Assembly: GCF_007109225.1 (NCBI RefSeq) | Contig: NZ_VJZK01000001.1 | Coordinates: 268,731 to 332,730 of the forward strand | Direction of reading: 5' to 3' | Source: Flavobacterium sp. GT3R68 | Lineage (GTDB): Bacteria; Bacteroidota; Bacteroidia; Flavobacteriales; Flavobacteriaceae | DNA length: 64,000 bases | Part shown: one piece after another, positions 17,004 to 25,655 of the stretch | Layout of the letters: the number at the start of each line of letters is the position of its first letter | Position numbering within the stretch: the stretch's first letter is position 1 | Notes under the pieces: generated by a model | Databases searched by the model: none | The model's input: the letters and a program-made list of their open reading frames with translations, nothing else | What the model was told of the DNA's origin: nothing | Translations under genes and position numbers: made by a program

Positions 17004-17048
17004 AAAAAGGCAGGAAACCACTCCTCCCTTTTTGCGAGTGCAAATGTA
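17004..17048. terminator. Hairpin next to a TACATTTG box behind hppD
   Basis: AAAAAGG, C, AGGA (17004-17015) pairs with TCCT, C, CCTTTTT (17022-17033). Directly beside it, on the minus strand, is a perfect TACATTTG (17041-17048) whose predicted transcript would start at the hairpin. The arrangement box - short GC spacer - AAAAAGG hairpin is the same as in the tandem units at 1-549. It may simply be the hppD terminator. Confidence 0.6.
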
Positions 17049-17157
17049 CTCAAACAATTGACCTATAATTAGCAAAAAGTAAACTTTAACATATATTTTG
17101 CAAAGATAAGTCGTTTTTGGTGGTCTAAATTATCAAATAACTAGTAATTTCATCTTT

Positions 17158-18318
17158 TTATAACGTTCCTCTTAATTGTTGCTCTCTTTCTATTGATTCG
17201 AAAAGCGCCTTAAAGTTTCCTGCACCGAAGCCTTTTGCTCCCATTCTTTGTATGATTTCGAAAAATAAGGTGGGACGGTCCTGCACGGGCTTGGTGAAAA
17301 TCTGCAATAAGTAACCATCCTCATCGGCATCAACCATGATGGCTAAACTCTCTATTACTTTCAAATCTTCCTTCATCATTTTCATATGCTCACCTAGTCG
17401 TTCCGGAATCGCTTCGTAATAGGCATGTGGGGGAGCAGATAAGAATTCAACTCCTCGTGCTTTTAACGCTGATACCGTTTTAATAATATCGTCGGTTGCA
17501 ATGGCTACGTGCTGTATCCCTGGTCCTCCATAGAAATCCAAATATTCTTCGATTTGTGATTTTTTCTTTCCTTCGGCCGGTTCGTTGATCGGGAATTTGA
17601 TTCTACCGTTCCCATTCGACATCACTTTACTCATCAATGCCGAATACTCCGTGTTGATTTGTTTGTCATCAAACGAAAGGAAGTTCACAAACCCCATGAC
17701 ATCTTCATAGAACTTCACCCATGTATTCATTTCATTCCATCCCACATTCCCCACCATGTGGTCGATGTATTTCAGTCCGGTCGGCTCCGGGTTGTAATCG
17801 GATTTCCATTCCTTATAGCCTGGCAAAAAGACCCCATTATAATTTTTACGTTCCACAAAAATGTGAACCGTTTCCCCATACGTATAAATACCGGAACGCA
17901 CTACCTCTCCAAATTCATCTTTTTCGACTGTCGGCTCCATAAAAGAACGGGCGCCGCGTTTCATTGTCTCTTCGTAAGCGTTGGTAGCATCTTCTACCCA
18001 GAGGGCAGCCACTTTCACTCCGTCGCCATGTTTTTTCAAATGCTCGTTGATTGGTGAATCCTGAGTTAGTGGTGTTGTCAGTACTAAACGGATTTTATCC
18101 TGCTTCAGCACATAAGATGCCTTATCCTTTACTCCGGTCTCCAGACCTGCATATGCCAGTGATTGGTATCCAAAAGCGGTTTTGTAATAATGTGCCGATT
18201 GCTTCGCGTTTCCGACGTAGAATTCTACATAGTCAGTCCCTAAAAGAGGCAGGAAATCCTGGGCTCCTTCAAATATTTTTTCCAGTCCGTATTCTACTGA
18301 TTTTACTTCCTTGCTCAT
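17158..18318 (-). CDS. hppD: 4-hydroxyphenylpyruvate dioxygenase
   Basis: Iron(II) enzyme that turns 4-hydroxyphenylpyruvate into homogentisate in tyrosine breakdown. 386 residues with two vicinal-oxygen-chelate halves. Metal ligands: His in YIDHMVGNVGWNEM, His in GPGIQHVAIATDDI and Glu in LFFEIIQRMGAKGFGAGNF near the C terminus. The C-terminal helix that closes the active site is complete. hmgA, the next step of the pathway, is directly upstream on the same strand. Confidence 0.96.
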   Translation of the reverse strand: MSKEVKSVEYGLEKIFEGAQDFLPLLGTDYVEFYVGNAKQSAHYYKTAFGYQSLAYAGLETGVKDKASYVLKQDKIRLVLTTPLTQDSPINEHLKKHGDGVKVAALWVEDATNAYEETMKRGARSFMEPTVEKDEFGEVVRSGIYTYGETVHIFVERKNYNGVFLPGYKEWKSDYNPEPTGLKYIDHMVGNVGWNEMNTWVKFYEDVMGFVNFLSFDDKQINTEYSALMSKVMSNGNGRIKFPINEPAEGKKKSQIEEYLDFYGGPGIQHVAIATDDIIKTVSALKARGVEFLSAPPHAYYEAIPERLGEHMKMMKEDLKVIESLAIMVDADEDGYLLQIFTKPVQDRPTLFFEIIQRMGAKGFGAGNFKALFESIEREQQLRGTL

Positions 18319-18382
18319 TGTGTTTATTTTTACTCCGCTGATTTTCGGTCTGCGGATATATTGTTTTTATATTTTTCATTTC

Positions 18383-18453
18383 TTTAGCCCTGATGGAAAC
18401 GGCATCCCACGCTTTTTTGCGTGGATACAGTGGACAGCAGGAATAAGCTCCTG
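18383..18453 (-). repeat. Dispersed structured element after hmgA (copy A)
   Basis: Immediately after the hmgA stop codon. Read on the plus strand it has TTTAGCCCTGAT, a hairpin CCACGC/GCGTGG (18407-18424) and AGCAGGAATAAGCTCCT. The same landmarks in the same order occur at 48566-48650 after pheS. I remember very similar sequences behind many genes in Flavobacterium genomes, which is memory and not a search. Confidence 0.7.
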
Positions 18454-18454
18454 A

Positions 18455-19612
18455 TTACTCTACCCAGGATTTGTAATATTGGCCATCATCCAGTCCCATG
18501 GCTTCCTCTGTCACCATTAATGGACGGAAGGTATCGACCATGACCGCCAGCTCGTGTGTGATGGTCTGACCAATACTTCGCTCCATGGCACCGGGTGCAG
18601 GTCCGTGCGGAATCCCTTTTGGGTGCAATGTGATATGTCCTTGCTCAATATTATTACGGCTCATGAAATCTCCATCTACATAATACAGGACTTCATCGCT
18701 GTCGATATTGCTGTGGTTATAGGGTGCCGGTATGGATTTCGGATGGTAATCGTACAACCTTGGGCAGAACGAACAAACCACAAAAGTGGCAGTCTCGAAT
18801 GTTTGATGTACTGGGGGCGGCTGGTGTACCCGGCCGGTAATAGGTTCAAAATTATGAATGCTGAAACCGTACGGAAAATTGTAACCGTCCCAACCGATAA
18901 CGTCAAATGGATGTGTGGCATAGACAATTTCATGCATCATGCCTTCCTTTTTGACTTTAATCAGGAAGTCCCCTTTTTCATCATGGGTTTCCAGGACACT
19001 TGGCAATTTGAAGTCTCGCTCACAAAACGGGGAATGCTCCAAATGCTGACCGGATTCATTTTTATATCTTTTTGGAGTATAAAAAGGAGCATAAGATTCG
19101 ACGTAAAACAAGCGGTTTTCGGCGGTCTCAAAATCAATCTGATAGATGATTCCGCGTGGGATAATCAGGTAATCGCCATATTCAAAAGGGATATTCCCCA
19201 TCATCGTGCGCAAGGTTCCTTTTCCTTTGTGGATGAAAATCATTTCATCCGCGTCGGCATTTTTATAAAAATATTCTCGCAACGATTTTTTGGGGGCCGC
19301 CAGCCCGATAATGCAGTCTTTGTTGAGCAACATTGCTTTCCGGCTGTCTAAAAAATCATCCTGAGGCTGTAATTCGAATCCCTTTAAAAGCAAGGATTTG
19401 ATGTTTTTCCCGATAGCAATTTTAGGTTCTACCGAGTAAGATTTTCGTATGTCCTTTATTTGTGTTGGCCTATGGACATGATATAGTAGGGAAGAATGTC
19501 CGTGAAAGCCTTCCGTTCCAAAAAGCTGTTCGTAATAGAGTCCGCCATTTGGTTTTTCGAATTGTGTATGTCTTTTTTGGGGAAAATCACCCAATTTATG
19601 ATATAGAGGCAT
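18455..19612 (-). CDS. hmgA: Homogentisate 1,2-dioxygenase
   Basis: Opens the homogentisate ring to maleylacetoacetate. 385 residues, the shorter bacterial form. Cupin strands are visible: DEMIFIHKGKGTLRTMMG, FEYGDYLIIPRGIIYQID, then the iron-binding region with SIPAPYNHSNIDSDEVLYYVDG and HPKGIPHGPAPGAME. Followed by hppD on the same strand after 136 bases containing a repeat element. Upstream, 19613-19904 holds a possible 21-residue reading frame and the permease terminator. Confidence 0.93.
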   Translation of the reverse strand: MPLYHKLGDFPQKRHTQFEKPNGGLYYEQLFGTEGFHGHSSLLYHVHRPTQIKDIRKSYSVEPKIAIGKNIKSLLLKGFELQPQDDFLDSRKAMLLNKDCIIGLAAPKKSLREYFYKNADADEMIFIHKGKGTLRTMMGNIPFEYGDYLIIPRGIIYQIDFETAENRLFYVESYAPFYTPKRYKNESGQHLEHSPFCERDFKLPSVLETHDEKGDFLIKVKKEGMMHEIVYATHPFDVIGWDGYNFPYGFSIHNFEPITGRVHQPPPVHQTFETATFVVCSFCPRLYDYHPKSIPAPYNHSNIDSDEVLYYVDGDFMSRNNIEQGHITLHPKGIPHGPAPGAMERSIGQTITHELAVMVDTFRPLMVTEEAMGLDDGQYYKSWVE

Positions 19613-19660
19613 GGTTTCTTTAGTTTAAATTTAAATTATAGAGCTTACAGAAACCTCCAC

Positions 19661-19726
19661 TCATTCCGGATTTCTCTTGATGAGGAATTTCAGGTAATCT
19701 AATAAACCGACCCACGTTGTTTTCAT
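19661..19726 (-). CDS. Possible 21-residue peptide upstream of hmgA
   Basis: ATG at 19726, stop TGA at 19661. The peptide starts MKTTWVGLLDYLKFL and is amphipathic, with a basic end (IKRNPE). It lies in the 5' region of hmgA, about 50 bases before the hmgA start, where a leader peptide or upstream frame could act. No strong ribosome site, no homologue known to me; chance is a real alternative. Confidence 0.25.
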   Translation of the reverse strand: MKTTWVGLLDYLKFLIKRNPE

Positions 19727-19844
19727 ATGTTGATACTTATTGCCCTTTAAAAGGCATATGTAATTCGCATGCTCATTTCATAGAAACAAATATCGGAAAA
19801 ATTTAAATTTTGACCGTCTTTCTTGTGAAATATTTACAAAAGAG

Positions 19845-19888
19845 AAAGGCATTAAACAATTGATAAATCTCCTGTTTAATGCCTTTTT
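19845..19888. terminator. Terminator after the amino-acid permease
   Basis: A perfect 14-bp stem, AAAGGCATTAAACA (19845-19858) with TGTTTAATGCCTTT (19873-19886), about 20 bases after the permease stop codon. T runs are present on the plus side and weaker on the minus side. Confidence 0.7.
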
Positions 19889-19904
19889 ATACTTTTAATT
19901 TTTA

Positions 19905-21395
19905 TTAAATATCTGATCCGTTATCCGGTCCGTTGTTCAGTCTGCTGTTTTTCTTTCCATACAAGAAATAAATCACCAGTCCTATAGCTAACCAGGCTGC
20001 CAATCGCAACCAGTTTGTCCATCCCAGTCCTGCAATCATAGCTAAACATACAATAACGCCAAGAATTGGAACTAAAGGTACGAAAGGTGTTTTGAATTCT
20101 CTTTTCATCTCCGGATGCGTTTTTCTTAAAACAATTACAGAAATACAAACAAGGATAAAAGCGAATAACGTTCCAATACTGGTCATGTCACCCACGATAT
20201 CTCCAGGAACAAAGGCGGCGAATAATCCAACAATGACTAAAATTGCTAAATTTGCTTTGTATGGTGTCTTGAATTTTGGATGCAGGTCACCAAATGCTTT
20301 TGGCAACAAACCATCTTTACCCATGGAGTAAAAAACACGGGATTGACCTAATAACATTACTAATATTACGGATGTAAATCCGAATAAAATAGCAACCGTT
20401 ACAAACTGCGATAACCATTCATAACCAGGCATCGCCGAGGTTATTGCATTTGCCACCGAAGCTTCTTTTCCGCCAGTTCTGAAAAACTCAACGCTTTCAA
20501 GTCCTGTTAATACATGTGCAAAAAGGATATATAAAACGGTACATACTGCTAATGATCCTAAAATTCCGATCGGCATGTCGCGCTTTGGATTTTTTGTTTC
20601 CTGTGCTGCCGTACTTACTGCATCAAAACCAATAAAGGCGAAAAACACAGTACCTGCCGCTCCAAGAATTCCCCAAATACCCCCAAAACTATGACCCACT
20701 CCATGTTCGTCTGTAAAAACAGATGGTGCTGGGATATATGGTGTATGATTTGCCGGATTAATAAAATTCCAGCCTAAAACAATAATCAACACTACTATGG
20801 TTACTTTTACTATAACAATTAAGCTATTTACAAAAGCGGACTCCTGAGTCCCTTTAATCAAAAGCAAACTGATTACCGCAACGATAAACAAAGCCGGTAA
20901 ATTAATAATTCCGCTTACTCCGTCAGGAGAAGTCTGAAATGGCGAATGACACCATTCATAAGGAATTGGACTCGTATGAAGCACATTGACCAGTAAGTTA
21001 TTGAGGTATTCACTCCACGCAATCCCTACAGTTGCTGCTCCGACAGCATACTCTAAAATTAAATCCCATCCAATAATCCAGGCAAGCAATTCGCCCATGG
21101 TGGCGTAGGTGTATGTATAAGCACTTCCTGCAATTGGAATAGAGGAAGATAGTTCAGCATAACACAATCCTGCTAATGCGCAACCAATAGCCGCGACAAT
21201 AAATCCAATGGTTACAGATGGTCCTGCGCTTTGTGCGGCAGCTGTTGCTGTCCTCACAAATAGCCCGGCTCCAATAATAGCTCCGATTCCAAGTGCTACA
21301 AGTGACCATGCTGTTAATGTTCTTTTTAATCCTTTTTCAGATTCTGACGCCTCTGCAAGTAATAGCGCCATTGATTTTCTTTTCCAAATAGACAT
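19905..21395 (-). CDS. APC-family amino-acid permease
   Basis: Inner-membrane transporter of 496 residues with about 12 helices. The family signature GIGAIIGAGLFVRT is in helix 1, and EYAVGAATVGIAWSEYLN plus GFDAVSTAAQETKNP follow, typical of the cationic amino-acid transporter (CAT/YfnA-like) branch. The ATG at 21395 (MSIWKRKS) is chosen because the promoter TTTG-N18-TATATTTG (21423-21452) lies inside the longer frame reaching 21455. Substrate unknown. It follows the tyrosine genes but faces its own terminator, so a link with them is not supported. Confidence 0.9.
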   Translation of the reverse strand: MSIWKRKSMALLLAEASESEKGLKRTLTAWSLVALGIGAIIGAGLFVRTATAAAQSAGPSVTIGFIVAAIGCALAGLCYAELSSSIPIAGSAYTYTYATMGELLAWIIGWDLILEYAVGAATVGIAWSEYLNNLLVNVLHTSPIPYEWCHSPFQTSPDGVSGIINLPALFIVAVISLLLIKGTQESAFVNSLIVIVKVTIVVLIIVLGWNFINPANHTPYIPAPSVFTDEHGVGHSFGGIWGILGAAGTVFFAFIGFDAVSTAAQETKNPKRDMPIGILGSLAVCTVLYILFAHVLTGLESVEFFRTGGKEASVANAITSAMPGYEWLSQFVTVAILFGFTSVILVMLLGQSRVFYSMGKDGLLPKAFGDLHPKFKTPYKANLAILVIVGLFAAFVPGDIVGDMTSIGTLFAFILVCISVIVLRKTHPEMKREFKTPFVPLVPILGVIVCLAMIAGLGWTNWLRLAAWLAIGLVIYFLYGKKNSRLNNGPDNGSDI

Positions 21396-21422
21396 AAAAT
21401 AAGTGTTTGGTTTTTTAGAACC

Positions 21423-21452
21423 CAAATATATTGCTTTTTCTATAACATCAAA
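21423..21452 (-). promoter_or_regulatory. Promoter of the amino-acid permease
   Basis: Minus strand: TTTG (21449-21452), 18 bases, TATATTTG (21423-21430), then 27 bases to the ATG at 21395. This decides the start codon of the permease. Confidence 0.75.
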
Positions 21453-21485
21453 CAATAAAATTCAGCGTAAGATTCATTTTTCATT

Positions 21486-23699
21486 TTAAAACCAAAATCC
21501 AACCGAAATCCAGGTAAAACCTTTGCTTAATTCCGGGGACCAGCTATATTTAAGTTCCGCGGGACCTATAATGGTTTCCAGCCCGTACCCCACAGCATAC
21601 CCATTATACTTGGGATGGGTCAGCCACTCACCCGTATCAAAGAGATTATCCTCTATATTGGCATAATTGGCCGTGAAATTCAGGTGATTTCTTTTAAAAA
21701 TTTCGTAATCCAGGGTAACGGCCCCTTTGATATAGCTGTCGGCGGCGAGACTTAGAAAGTCATATCCATAAAAATGCCTGAAATTATTAACCGAATTATA
21801 GCCGTATCCTCCCAATACAAAGTCAAAAAACGGTAAGCTGTGATTCCCGATGACAAAGCCGGCTTCGGATTGAATTTTTACCGTAACATTCCTGAAAAAA
21901 GTTTTGGCAATTGCAATTTCTCCTTTGGCAATCGAAAATCTATTAAATTGATTGGTGTAGTCGGACGAAAAAAGGTACGACTGCAAATCACCGGAAAAAT
22001 AAAATCCTCGTTTGGGAAAATATTTATTATCAAAAGAATCATATTTCATATACCCAAAAGCGCTTAAATAATCGCTATTCTCGAGTGTTGGTGTGGTATT
22101 TTCCAATGTTTTGGATTTTATTTTCAGGTGCTTGTATTCCAGTCCGGCACCAATTAGCATTTTTTTCAGAAATACGGTCTGTAAATAGGCCTGATTAGAA
22201 AAATCGGAAAAATCAATATTAATGCTTTTGAGTCCCAACTCCATCAGCAATTGCCCCTCACTGAAATCGGTTCCCACATTTTTGTTGAAAGCATTCAGCT
22301 TGGATTTGAATCCAAAACTCCAGTGAAAACCATTATCGAGATAATAATCTAATGTATATCTGAAATTATCCCCCAGAATCACGTCCAGGGAAGCAATGTC
22401 GTTTTTGAAAATACTTTTTTTCTGGGTGAGGTTCACTAAGAGCCCACTTTTATACAAACCATCATAATGCAATCCGAATTTGATGAATGTTTTGTTTGAA
22501 GTTTCGGTAAGACTAACATTCAGATCATCACCGTCGCCATTCGAATCCAGTGTATACGTAATAAAACTGAAATTTTGGGTTGCCGTTAAATTATCAATTC
22601 CGTTTCTGACATCTTTATAACTTATCTTCTGGCCTGGTTTAAAACCTAATTTTCCTACCACATACGATTCGGTATAATTTGCCAATGTATTGACGTTGAT
22701 ATTTCTAATCTGCAGGCTGTCCCCAAAAATTTTATTTCTTGGTTTTACATAACCGCCGTTGGATTTATCTGCCAATAATTTTATTTTTTCATAAACTGAA
22801 AACGCTGCTTCTTCACCTTTTTTGATGATTTCCTTTCCTTCTCCAAAAGAAATCACTCCAAATCCGTAGATATCCGGTTTGATATAAATATCGGTTTGCG
22901 AAATTTTCTGCAGCATCCGGTCATTCATCTGAAGATTGGAAATCTGGACCAATATCCGGGTAGCGTCTTTTAATCCTTTCCGGTCTTTCAGATCATCCTG
23001 CACATCGACCCCAATAATATAATCCGCCCCCAAATTACGCACCTCATCAATCGGATAATTGTTGGTCACACCCCCATCAACAAGTAATTTGCCATTGATT
23101 TCAACAGGTGAAAACAGGGTTGGGAAAGCGGAACTGGCCAACATCGCCTGAGCCAGAAACCCCTCGTTGATCAACACTTCCTCGCCCGTTTCGATATCAG
23201 TTGCCATACATAAAAACGGGATCGGTAACTGATTGAAATCCCGCACGTGGCGTACATTATGGGTCAGTCGGGTCAGTAAGTTATAATTGTAGATCCCTTT
23301 GGATAAGGAAGTAGGGATCCCTACTTTAAATTTATAGAAGGGTAATGCCAGCGCGTACAGTTCGTCGTTGCGCTTTTCGTAAAAATTCTTGGAAGATCGT
23401 GGAACGAAATCATTTAATAATTCATCAAAATCAGTGGACGTAAAAATAGAATCAATCTGATGAGCATTGTATCCCGACGCATACAAACCGCCCACTACCG
23501 CTCCCATACTGGTTCCCCCAATGTAACTCACTTCTACCCCGGCTTCTTCGAGTACTTTCAAAACCCCGATATGCGCAAATCCTTTGGCACCACCCCCACT
23601 AAGAACAAGGCCAATTTTTAATTTAGGCTTAACCGTTTCCTGCGAAAAAGAAGAAAGCGACATGAAAAAAACGAGAACAAAGAGGACAAGCTGTTTCAT
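21486..23699 (-). CDS. Patatin-like phospholipase with outer-membrane barrel domain
   Basis: 737 residues. After a signal peptide (to about residue 20) comes a patatin domain: GGGAKG at 35-40 (oxyanion hole), GTSMG with Ser64, and Asp208 in LLVDGGVTNN, the catalytic pair. A POTRA-like segment follows at about 330-400 and a beta-barrel of the BamA/Omp85 type fills the C terminus, ending in Phe (ISVGFWF). This is the architecture of PlpD, a two-step secreted lipase, so the patatin part may be on the outer side of the barrel. The gene starts 5 bases after uvrC, so they share a transcript. Confidence 0.9.
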   Translation of the reverse strand: MKQLVLFVLVFFMSLSSFSQETVKPKLKIGLVLSGGGAKGFAHIGVLKVLEEAGVEVSYIGGTSMGAVVGGLYASGYNAHQIDSIFTSTDFDELLNDFVPRSSKNFYEKRNDELYALALPFYKFKVGIPTSLSKGIYNYNLLTRLTHNVRHVRDFNQLPIPFLCMATDIETGEEVLINEGFLAQAMLASSAFPTLFSPVEINGKLLVDGGVTNNYPIDEVRNLGADYIIGVDVQDDLKDRKGLKDATRILVQISNLQMNDRMLQKISQTDIYIKPDIYGFGVISFGEGKEIIKKGEEAAFSVYEKIKLLADKSNGGYVKPRNKIFGDSLQIRNINVNTLANYTESYVVGKLGFKPGQKISYKDVRNGIDNLTATQNFSFITYTLDSNGDGDDLNVSLTETSNKTFIKFGLHYDGLYKSGLLVNLTQKKSIFKNDIASLDVILGDNFRYTLDYYLDNGFHWSFGFKSKLNAFNKNVGTDFSEGQLLMELGLKSINIDFSDFSNQAYLQTVFLKKMLIGAGLEYKHLKIKSKTLENTTPTLENSDYLSAFGYMKYDSFDNKYFPKRGFYFSGDLQSYLFSSDYTNQFNRFSIAKGEIAIAKTFFRNVTVKIQSEAGFVIGNHSLPFFDFVLGGYGYNSVNNFRHFYGYDFLSLAADSYIKGAVTLDYEIFKRNHLNFTANYANIEDNLFDTGEWLTHPKYNGYAVGYGLETIIGPAELKYSWSPELSKGFTWISVGFWF

Positions 23700-23704
23700 T
23701 ACGG

Positions 23705-25498
23705 TTAATTGGTTTTGTAAAAGTCGGTAATTTTTTTTGCTTTTGAAAGTCCTACCACATCGGAAATTTCTTTTTCGGTTGCTAATTTTAATCTTTTCAC
23801 GGATTTGAAATGTTTTATAAGGGTCAGCATGGTCTTTTCGCCAATCCCCGGAATCGTTTCTATCGAGGTCTGAATCGCTGCCTTGCTTCTTTTATCACGG
23901 TGAAAAGTGATCCCAAAACGATGGGCCTCATTCCGAAGTTGCTGAATTACTTTCAGCGATTCCGATCTTTTATCCAGATATAATGGCACCGAATCCCCCG
24001 GATAAAACAATTCTTCCAGTCGTTTGGCAATGCCGATAATCGCAATTTTACCTCGTAATCCCAATTCGTCAAGACTTTTCAGCGCGGAGGATAATTGACC
24101 CTTTCCACCATCAATGATGATCAGTTGTGGCAACGGTTCCTCTTCATCCAACAAGCGTTTGTATCTTCTGTAGACCACTTCTTCCATGGAAGCAAAGTCA
24201 TTGGGTCCTTCTACCGTTTTTATATTGAAATGGCGGTAATCTTTCTTGCTGGGTTTTCCGTCTTTGAAAACCACGCAGGCCGCTACCGGATTGGTTCCCT
24301 GAATATTCGAATTATCAAAACATTCAATATGTCGTGGTTCTACGGGAAGCCTTAAATCTTTTTGCATCTGCGCCATAATGCGTGTCGTATGACGCTCCGG
24401 ATCGACAATCTGCAATTGTTTTAATTGTTCGATGCGGTAGAACTTGGCATTGCGCTGGGACAATTCCAGAATTTGTTTTTTATCTCCCAACTGCGGGATA
24501 GTCACTTTTATATTTTCACCAACATTGACCATAAAAGGAACTATAATTTCTTTGGACAATAACTGAAATCGCTCCCGTAATTCGACTATAGAGAGTTCCA
24601 GCAATTCCTCGTCAGGCTCATCAAGTTTCTTTTTAATTTCTAGGGTGAAGGAACGGATTATGGACCCATGTGAAATCTCTAAAAAATTCACATACGCGGC
24701 ACTTTCATCTGAAACTATGGAAAACACATCAATATTGGAGATTTTAGGATTGATAATCGTGGATCTTGACTGGTAATTTTCAAGAATTGCTATTTTATCC
24801 TTTATTTTCTGAGCTTCCTCGAATTGCATTTTTGAAGCATAGTCATTCATCCTTTTCCTGAAACCCTTCATGCTTTCCTTGAAATTCCCTTTGAGTATTT
24901 CGCGTATCGCATCTACTTGCGTCTGATAGTCCTCCATCATATGATGCCCTTCACAAGGACCAAGGCAATTGCCGAGATGGTACTCGAGGCATACCTTGAA
25001 CTTTCCGGTTTCAATATTGGATTTATTCAAATCATAGGTGCAGGTCCGCAACGGATACAATTCTTTGATCATGTCCATAATGGTGTGTACGGTTTTAAAA
25101 CTGGTGTAGGGTCCATAATATTCCGATCCGTCTTTGATCATTCTCCGGGTGGAAAAAATTCTTGGGAACAATTCCTTTTTAATACAAATCCACGGATAGG
25201 TTTTATCATCGCGCAACAGCACATTATAACGCGGTTGCAATGTTTTTATCAAGTTGTTTTCCAGCAGCAGCGCATCGGTTTCGGTCGGGACCACGATATG
25301 CTTGATGGTCACGATTTTCCTTACCAGCACATTGGTCTTTGCCGTATCGTGCACCTTATTGAAATAGGAAGCAACTCGTTTTTTTAGATTTTTGGCTTTG
25401 CCCACATACAGAATTTTATCCTCTTTATCATAATACTGATACACGCCGGGACCGTCCGGCAAAGTTTGTATCTGGAGTTCTAAAGAAATAACACTCAT
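23705..25498 (-). CDS. uvrC: Excinuclease ABC subunit C
   Basis: Makes the two incisions of nucleotide excision repair. 597 residues. GIY-YIG domain: PGVYQYYDKEDKILYVGKAKNLKKRV at about 13-40 with the catalytic Tyr and Arg; a Cys cluster around CLEYHLGNCLGPC; a UvrB-binding UVR motif (ASKMQFEEAQKIKDKI); the RNase H-like endonuclease half with FDNSNIQG and IDGGKGQL; and helix-hairpin-helix IPGIGEKT near the end. The start at 25498 (MSVISLELQ) is preferred since a TAATTTTG box lies at 25535-25542 within the longer frame. Confidence 0.95.
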   Translation of the reverse strand: MSVISLELQIQTLPDGPGVYQYYDKEDKILYVGKAKNLKKRVASYFNKVHDTAKTNVLVRKIVTIKHIVVPTETDALLLENNLIKTLQPRYNVLLRDDKTYPWICIKKELFPRIFSTRRMIKDGSEYYGPYTSFKTVHTIMDMIKELYPLRTCTYDLNKSNIETGKFKVCLEYHLGNCLGPCEGHHMMEDYQTQVDAIREILKGNFKESMKGFRKRMNDYASKMQFEEAQKIKDKIAILENYQSRSTIINPKISNIDVFSIVSDESAAYVNFLEISHGSIIRSFTLEIKKKLDEPDEELLELSIVELRERFQLLSKEIIVPFMVNVGENIKVTIPQLGDKKQILELSQRNAKFYRIEQLKQLQIVDPERHTTRIMAQMQKDLRLPVEPRHIECFDNSNIQGTNPVAACVVFKDGKPSKKDYRHFNIKTVEGPNDFASMEEVVYRRYKRLLDEEEPLPQLIIIDGGKGQLSSALKSLDELGLRGKIAIIGIAKRLEELFYPGDSVPLYLDKRSESLKVIQQLRNEAHRFGITFHRDKRSKAAIQTSIETIPGIGEKTMLTLIKHFKSVKRLKLATEKEISDVVGLSKAKKITDFYKTN

Positions 25499-25534
25499 TT
25501 GGGGTATGTCTTTTTTTAATTTGGGTTCAGGATT

Positions 25535-25542
25535 CAAAATTA
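25535..25542 (-). promoter_or_regulatory. Promoter box for uvrC
   Basis: TAATTTTG on the minus strand, 37 bases ahead of the preferred uvrC start. A TTTG lies 14 bases further upstream, shorter than ideal. Confidence 0.5.
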
Positions 25543-25655
25543 CGAATAACATTTTTCAAAAGCGAAAATCGGGCCATTCTTATTTCTTTTTCAACGAAAG
25601 CAGTTATTTGACGTGCGTTCGGATTAATTTTCTACTTTTATATTTTTAACCTACT

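Noticed and set aside
16990..17061. A 23-residue plus-strand frame (MKTYIKRQETT) behind hppD
   Set aside because: It covers a terminator hairpin and a promoter-like box, has no upstream promoter on the plus strand, and neighbours are on the minus strand.
17158..21395. A joint tyrosine uptake and breakdown operon (permease, hmgA, hppD)
   Set aside because: The permease has its own promoter and a strong terminator (19845-19888) before hmgA, so co-transcription is not supported and its substrate is unknown.
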